From assembly GCF_001179965.1 (NCBI RefSeq), contig NZ_CVSH01000052.1:87501-151500 (forward strand): 64,000 nt of DNA. Direction: 5' to 3'. A program made the position numbers and the translations under genes. The notes below the pieces were generated by a model. That model was not told the origin of the DNA. It made no database searches and saw nothing but the letters and a program-made list of their open reading frames with translations. Source of the stretch: Candidatus Pelagibacter communis (lineage in GTDB: Bacteria; Pseudomonadota; Alphaproteobacteria; Pelagibacterales; Pelagibacteraceae). Positions 60,473 through 64,000 of the stretch are shown here, one piece after another; within the stretch, counting starts at the first letter, position 1; each line of letters opens with the position of its first letter.

Positions 60473-61395
60473 GTATTTTTTTAGCTGGACATAAAGGTCT
60501 GGTAGGTTCAGCGATTTTAAGGAAACTGAGAAAAAAAAATTATAAAAAAATAATCACAATAAGTAGAAAAAATCTTGATTTACTAGACCAAAAAGCAGTC
60601 CACAGTTTTTTAAAAAAAAAAAAACCAAAAGTTGTTATAATTGCAGCTGCAAAAGTTGGTGGGGTTTATCATAACAATACTCATGGTGCTGATTTCATTT
60701 ATGAGAATTTGCAAATACAAAATAATTTAATTCATGGAAGTTTTAAGAATAAAGTAAAAAAGGTTATTTTTCTTGGATCAAGTTGTATTTATCCAAAAAA
60801 ATCCAAGCAACCTATTAAGGAAAAATACCTTTTAACAGGAAAATTAGAAGAAACGAACGAACCTTACGCTGTAGCAAAAATAGCCGGAGTAAAAATGTGT
60901 GAGGCTTATAATAAACAATATAAAACTAAATATTTGAGTCTAATGCCAACGAACACTTATGGTCCCAATGATAATTACCATACAAATAACTCTCATTTTT
61001 TCCCCGCATTAATTAAAAAAGCTCACGAATGTAAAATTAAAAAGCAAAAAATATTTAAAGTTTGGGGTAGCGGAAAGCCATTAAGAGAATTAATTTTTGT
61101 TGACGATATTGCTGATGCATGTATTTTTTTTATGAACAAAAATATAAAAGATACAATTATTAATATAGGGACTGGTAAGGATATGAGGATTAAAGATTAT
61201 GTTAATTTTTTAATAAAAAAATTGAAACTTAAAGTGAATATTAAATATGACAATAAAAAGCCTGATGGAGTTTTTAGAAAAGTTCTTGATGTAAATCTTG
61301 CAAGAAAATATGGATGGAAATCTAAAATATCTTTAGAAAAAGGTTTTGATATCACATATAAAGATTTTGAAAAAAAATATAAAAAAAACCAATGA
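60469..61395 (+). CDS. fcl: GDP-L-fucose synthase
   Basis: A 308-residue epimerase-reductase that finishes GDP-L-fucose from the Gmd product using NADPH. IFLAGHKGLVGSAILRKL is the NADP loop, AAAKVGGVYHNNTHGADFIYENLQIQNNLIHGSF is the canonical Fcl block, FLGSSCIYPKKSKQPI supplies the serine and cysteine, and NEPYAVAKIAGVKMCEAYN the tyrosine and lysine. LMPTNTYGPNDNYHTNNSHFFPALIKKAHE and WGSGKPLRELIFVDDIADA complete it. It is tightly coupled on both sides, and with gmd it should supply fucose for the island's polysaccharide. Confidence 0.95.
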   Translation: MSIFLAGHKGLVGSAILRKLRKKNYKKIITISRKNLDLLDQKAVHSFLKKKKPKVVIIAAAKVGGVYHNNTHGADFIYENLQIQNNLIHGSFKNKVKKVIFLGSSCIYPKKSKQPIKEKYLLTGKLEETNEPYAVAKIAGVKMCEAYNKQYKTKYLSLMPTNTYGPNDNYHTNNSHFFPALIKKAHECKIKKQKIFKVWGSGKPLRELIFVDDIADACIFFMNKNIKDTIINIGTGKDMRIKDYVNFLIKKLKLKVNIKYDNKKPDGVFRKVLDVNLARKYGWKSKISLEKGFDITYKDFEKKYKKNQ

Positions 61396-62273
61396 AAAAC
61401 ATTCTTGTTGTAACAGGTGGTGCAGGATTTGTTGGATCAAATTTAATAAGTTATTTAATAAAAAAGACAAATCATAAAATTATCTCAATAGATAATTATA
61501 GCTCTGGGTCAAAAAAAAATCATATTAAAAATCCAAGAGTTAAATATTTTTCATCACATACAAGAAATATTTCTCAGATATTGAAGAAACCAAAAAATAT
61601 AAATGCAATTTTTCACTTTGGTGAGTTTGCAAGAATTTATCAAAGTTTTTTGAAAATGGATCAATGTTTAGACTCAAATAATATAGGCACAAATGCAGTA
61701 TTTAATTTTTGTTTAATTAATAAAATAAAACTTATCTATAGCGCAACCTCAGCATCACTGGGAAATCGTGGTAAAGATAAAAATCTTTCCCCTTATGCTT
61801 TTTCAAAATCTCAAAATTTAGAATTGCTTGAGAATTTAAAAAAGTGGTTTAAGTTTAAGTACGAAATAATTTATTTTTATAATGTATATGGTCCAAAACA
61901 GATAAGTCTAGGTAGCATGGCTACAGTTATAGGAATATTTGAAAATTGTTTCAAAAAAAAAAAATTTTTACCAGTTGTAAAACCTGGTACTCAAACTAGA
62001 AGATTTACTCACATAGATGATACAATAAAGGTTTGCTATCTTGCTTGGAAAAATAATTTATGTAGACATTATAGTATCTCACACAGAGAAAGCTATTCCA
62101 TCTTGCAAGTAGCAAAGCTTTTTAAAAAAAAAATAAAATTTTTACCAAGAAGATCTGGTGAAAGGTATGCATCTGCATTAACAAACATGAATCTTTCAAA
62201 TCGTGTCTATAAATACTTTGGTAAGAAAAAATTAAAGGATTATGTAGAAGATTTTATTAAAAATAATCAATAA
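61392..62273 (+). CDS. NAD-dependent UDP-sugar 4-epimerase-like protein
   Basis: A 293-residue extended SDR. LVVTGGAGFVGSNLISYL (5-16) is the NAD loop, ISIDNYSSGSKKNH is the ribose-binding D-N-x-S-S-G segment of GalE/WbpP-like epimerases, FHFGEFARIYQSF is the next block, YSATSASLGNRG replaces the usual S-S-S-x-x-Y-G and PYAFSKSQNLEL gives Y-x-x-x-K. YNVYGPKQ and RRFTHIDDTIKVC are typical. It is the last gene before the 5S rRNA, 40 bases away, and probably ends the gmd-fcl operon. Confidence 0.82.
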   Translation: MKNILVVTGGAGFVGSNLISYLIKKTNHKIISIDNYSSGSKKNHIKNPRVKYFSSHTRNISQILKKPKNINAIFHFGEFARIYQSFLKMDQCLDSNNIGTNAVFNFCLINKIKLIYSATSASLGNRGKDKNLSPYAFSKSQNLELLENLKKWFKFKYEIIYFYNVYGPKQISLGSMATVIGIFENCFKKKKFLPVVKPGTQTRRFTHIDDTIKVCYLAWKNNLCRHYSISHRESYSILQVAKLFKKKIKFLPRRSGERYASALTNMNLSNRVYKYFGKKKLKDYVEDFIKNNQ

Positions 62274-62280
62274 TTTATTG

Positions 62281-62308
62281 TTGATTTTAAGTTTTTTTTA
62301 AATATAAA
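62281..62308 (+). promoter_or_regulatory. Probable dedicated promoter for the 5S rRNA gene
   Basis: TTGATT (62281-62286) and TATAAA (62303-62308) are separated by 16 nt, close to the sigma70 consensus. A start about six bases downstream would be 62314-62315, the first bases of the 5S rRNA. That match suggests the 5S is transcribed on its own. A 5S gene far from 16S-23S needs such a promoter; read-through from the epimerase is the alternative. Confidence 0.5.
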
Positions 62309-62313
62309 TTCAG

Positions 62314-62431
62314 TGCCTGGTGATTATTGCGAAGGTGTAATACCCGATCCCATTCCGAACTCGGAAGTCAAGCCCTTCTGCGCCGATGGTACTTTGTCTT
62401 AAGACATGGAAGAGTAGGACGTTGCCAGGCT
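62314..62431 (+). rRNA. rrf: 5S ribosomal RNA
   Basis: About 118 bases with the full 5S pattern. GCCTGG at 62315-62320 pairs with CCAGGC at 62425-62430 to form helix I. CCCGATCCCATTCCGAACTC is the strongly conserved loop-B/C region, GAAGTCAAGC follows it, and GCCGATGGTACTTTG with GAGAGTAGGACG-like residues (62410-62421) match loops D and E. No 16S, 23S or tRNA gene is beside it. The last two bases overlap the stop codon of the facing glycosyltransferase gene. Exact ends are uncertain by one or two bases. Confidence 0.93.
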
Positions 62432-63206
62432 ATAAAATTACATTAATTATTTTTGTAATTAAATAATCTAAGTTTATAATATTTTTTTTTTTTAAAAAAA
62501 AGTCGTATTCAATCTGCATTTTCCGTCTTTTCCAAAACGAAATAGATATTAAATTTGAGAAGGTTTTATCTAAATTAGCATTATGTACTCTCTTCATAGT
62601 TAATTTCTTTTGCAGTGAGATCATATCAAATTGTGTGTGAGCAAATAATATTAATTTTATATCTATAGCTAAATAGTTCCAACAAAAAGGTTTTCCTTTC
62701 TTAAAAAATTTATAGAGTATTTCTCTACTACAAGATATTGAGCTTGTTCCAAAAATTTGTGGCCAACTAACTAAAATTTTTTTAAATAAAATATTATCTT
62801 TGTAGAATTTAATTTTACTTTTTTTTTCGAAGGTATTTGAGAATAAGTAAGGAACATCTTGAACAATTTTATTTTTAGTTTGAACAAATATTTTTGATAA
62901 ATTATTTAACTTTAAATTGGAGAATTTATCGTCCCCGTCTAAGAGACAAATATATTTTCCTTTTGACTTAAAAAATCCATATTGAATTTGATACATTTGA
63001 TTTAAAACAGGAAATTTTCTAAACTTTTCTTTAATATGAAAATATTTTAATTTTTTTGTATTTTTATATTTATCTTTCGAAGGTCTTTTTGAAGTGTCAA
63101 CAACAATTATCTCATAACTAGAGTAGTTTTGATTTAAGCAAGTTTTTATACATTCATTCAAGAACTTTGACTGATTATGAGTATTAATAATTATACTAAA
63201 GTCCAT
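62430..63206 (-). CDS. GT2-family glycosyltransferase on the far side of 5S rRNA
   Basis: A 258-residue GT-A enzyme. FSIIINTHNQSKFLNECIKTCLNQ is the nucleotide-binding start, YEIIVVDTSKRPSKD follows, FRKFPVLNQMYQIQYGFFKSKGKYICLLDGDDKFS contains the D-G-D-D metal site. The C-terminal region (LFAHTQFDMISLQKKLTMKRVHNANLDKTF) resembles the acceptor part of cell-wall transferases. Its TAG at 62432-62430 overlaps the last bases of the 5S rRNA on the opposite strand. It lies outside the 5S border yet is clearly an island-type gene. Promoter region 63207-63292 is shared with rpmJ. Confidence 0.88.
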   Translation of the reverse strand: MDFSIIINTHNQSKFLNECIKTCLNQNYSSYEIIVVDTSKRPSKDKYKNTKKLKYFHIKEKFRKFPVLNQMYQIQYGFFKSKGKYICLLDGDDKFSNLKLNNLSKIFVQTKNKIVQDVPYLFSNTFEKKSKIKFYKDNILFKKILVSWPQIFGTSSISCSREILYKFFKKGKPFCWNYLAIDIKLILFAHTQFDMISLQKKLTMKRVHNANLDKTFSNLISISFWKRRKMQIEYDFFLKKKNIINLDYLITKIINVIL

Positions 63207-63253
63207 TTGTTAAATTATTCAGTATTTTATATGCTGATGCAACAATTCTTTTA

Positions 63254-63282
63254 TTGACCAAATAAATTTAAATAAGTAAAAG
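63254..63282 (+). promoter_or_regulatory. Possible sigma70-like promoter of rpmJ
   Basis: TTGACC (63254-63259) is a good -35. With a 17-nt spacer the -10 would be TAAAAG (63277-63282), four of six matches to consensus. The AT-rich region allows other -10 choices, so this is a weak call. It is the only -35-like sequence in the 86 bases before rpmJ. Confidence 0.3.
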
Positions 63283-63292
63283 TTCTGAAATT

Positions 63293-63418
63293 ATGAAAAT
63301 AAAAAGTTCATTAAAATCACTAAAATCGAGAGATCTTAACTCTAAATTAGTAAGAAGAAGAGGGCGAGTTTACATAATTAATAAAAAAAATCCAAAATTT
63401 AAAGCAAGACAAAAATAA
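63293..63418 (+). CDS. rpmJ: 50S ribosomal protein L36
   Basis: A 41-residue basic protein, too short for many gene finders. [36 protein letters not shown] is the alphaproteobacterial L36 pattern: S-L-K-x-x-K-x-R-D, then V-R-R-R-G-R-V-Y-x-I-N-K-K-N-P-x-F-K-A-R-Q. The zinc-binding cysteines of the other L36 form are absent, as in related alphaproteobacteria. It belongs to the large ribosomal subunit. It directly joins the next ATG, with no spacing. Confidence 0.95.
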   Translation: MKIKSSLKSLKSRDLNSKLVRRRGRVYIINKKNPKFKARQK

Positions 63419-63529
63419 ATGGATAACGAGAGTCATAAAAAAACCTGGGACAATTTCACAAAATTTGTACTTTGGGGAACTATAGCTGTAATTGGTGTAT
63501 TAGTTCTCATGGCAATTTTTTTATTGTAA
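63419..63529 (+). CDS. aa3-type cytochrome c oxidase subunit IV-like small membrane protein
   Basis: A 36-residue protein: a short polar start (MDNESHKKTWDNFTKFVLWG) and one membrane helix (TIAVIGVLVLMAIFLL). The H-x-x-T-W-x-x-F-x-K pattern before a single helix is that of the bacterial aa3 oxidase subunit IV family, often found just upstream of the pntA transhydrogenase genes in alphaproteobacteria. That is the setting here: pntAA starts 9 bases later. It would be an accessory subunit of the terminal oxidase in the inner membrane. Confidence 0.8.
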   Translation: MDNESHKKTWDNFTKFVLWGTIAVIGVLVLMAIFLL

Positions 63530-63537
63530 AAAATTTC

Positions 63538-64000
63538 ATGATTGTAGGATCTATTTCAGAAAATAAAGACTTAGAAAAGAGAATTTCATTAGTACCAGAC
63601 ATAATTAAAAAATATAATAATCTTGGACTAGAAGTGAATATAGTTAAAGGATATGGCGACCATATAGGTTTTAGCGATGATTCCTTTAAAAACGCTGGTG
63701 CCAAAATTCTTCAATCAAAAGAAGAAGTAATGAAAAATTCAAATATTTTAATTCAGTTAGACTTGATTAATGAAAATGATTTTTCAATTTTAAATAAAGA
63801 AAAAATTTTAATTGGCTCTCTAAACTATTCTCAAAATAAAGATAAAATTGAAAAATTAAAATCCAAAGGAGTAAATATATTTTCTTTAGAATTACTTCCA
63901 AGAATTACAAGAGCTCAATCAATGGATATTTTATCATCCCAAGCAAATCTCGCAGGTTATAAAGCTGTGATTGAGGCATTTGCTTTTTTTGAAAAAGCGA
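63538..64000 (+). CDS. pntAA: NAD(P) transhydrogenase subunit alpha, PntAA (cut by window edge)
   Basis: The first 154 residues of the proton-translocating transhydrogenase alpha1 subunit. IVGSISENKDLEKRISLVPDIIKKY matches the family start with R and P, VNIVKGYGDHIGFSDDSFKNAGAKI follows, and LELLPRITRAQSMDILSSQANLAGYKAVIEAF is a strongly conserved block with the R-x-x-x-x-D NAD-site residues. It transfers hydride between NADH and NADP in the cytoplasm, linked to proton flow through PntAB/PntB. The gene continues beyond the window. Confidence 0.92.
   Translation, partial: MIVGSISENKDLEKRISLVPDIIKKYNNLGLEVNIVKGYGDHIGFSDDSFKNAGAKILQSKEEVMKNSNILIQLDLINENDFSILNKEKILIGSLNYSQNKDKIEKLKSKGVNIFSLELLPRITRAQSMDILSSQANLAGYKAVIEAFAFFEKA

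Noticed and set aside
62436-62460. AATTAC / GTAATT dyad just after the 5S gene as a terminator
   Set aside because: Stem of six A/T-rich pairs with a 13-base loop and no clear T-run; also inside the facing glycosyltransferase coding region. Too weak to list as a feature.
1-64000. CRISPR arrays, tRNAs, transposases, integrases, prophage genes
   Set aside because: None found on either strand; the only direct repeat of note is the 36-bp duplication at 14038-14109.

Overview
The window is very AT-rich, with lysine-, asparagine- and isoleucine-rich proteins, 0-5 nt gene spacing and almost no non-coding DNA. Its right end carries a 5S rRNA gene, an alphaproteobacterial-type ribosomal protein L36 (rpmJ), a tiny aa3-type cytochrome oxidase subunit IV and the start of pntAA. 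This points to a streamlined marine alphaproteobacterium of the SAR11 / Candidatus Pelagibacter type. In that group the large surface-polysaccharide hypervariable island lies beside the 5S gene, which is separated from 16S-23S (established knowledge; I see only the 5S side here). Nearly everything from base 1 to 62273 belongs to such an island.

Layout. (1) Bases 1-21496, minus strand: a long near-continuous gene array. Its first-transcribed part (21496 to 16015) is a nonulosonate-like set: acetyltransferase, cytidylyltransferase, Gfo/Idh oxidoreductase, DegT aminotransferase, epimerase and NeuB. It continues through a gene remnant, a canonical and a degenerate asparagine-synthetase-like amidotransferase, an IolE-like protein and an SDR. 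A second operator-promoter at 10427-10470 then drives a DegT aminotransferase, a sugar-phosphate cyclase, an inositol-dehydrogenase-like enzyme, a WbpG/PseA-type amidotransferase, a methyltransferase, a WavE-like protein, a phosphofructokinase-like protein, a glycosyltransferase/uronate-isomerase-like fusion and a nucleotidyltransferase. The cyclase, aminotransferase, inositol-dehydrogenase-like, SDR and IolE-like genes together suggest an aminocyclitol or amino-sugar branch. (2) 21568-24426, plus strand: methyltransferase, radical SAM/SPASM protein, Gfo/Idh oxidoreductase. (3) 24421-30886, minus strand: a second nonulosonate-like set including a flavin-oxidoreductase/NeuB fusion. (4) 31063-42922, plus strand: an EPS-type MarR regulator, nucleotide-sugar dehydrogenase, capsule-type glycosyltransferases, an ABC flippase/exporter and epimerases. 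(5) 42923-46549: a VTC / DUF4956 / CotH-like trio. (6) 46553-62273, mixed strands: 3-amino-deoxysugar genes (FdtA-like, FdtB-like, frameshifted rmlC), glycosyltransferases, a WecA-type initiating transferase, a polytopic polymerase-like protein, gmd, fcl and an epimerase. (7) 62314 onward: 5S rRNA, one more glycosyltransferase facing it, then core genes.

The strongest regulatory observation is a 17-bp inverted repeat, TGTTCA-N5-TGAACA, found five times, always at gene starts. It fills the 17-nt spacer of sigma70-like promoters and overlaps the start codons of the MarR-like regulator (31063), the cassette-leading aminotransferase (10432) and the acetyltransferase (21496). I infer that this regulator controls itself and two minus-strand biosynthetic cassettes, with two of the transcripts predicted to be leaderless.

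No tRNA, CRISPR array, transposase, integrase or prophage gene was recognised. There is no gene-free stretch longer than 300 bases. Functional assignments come from recognisable motifs and family resemblance read by eye; no database search was run.
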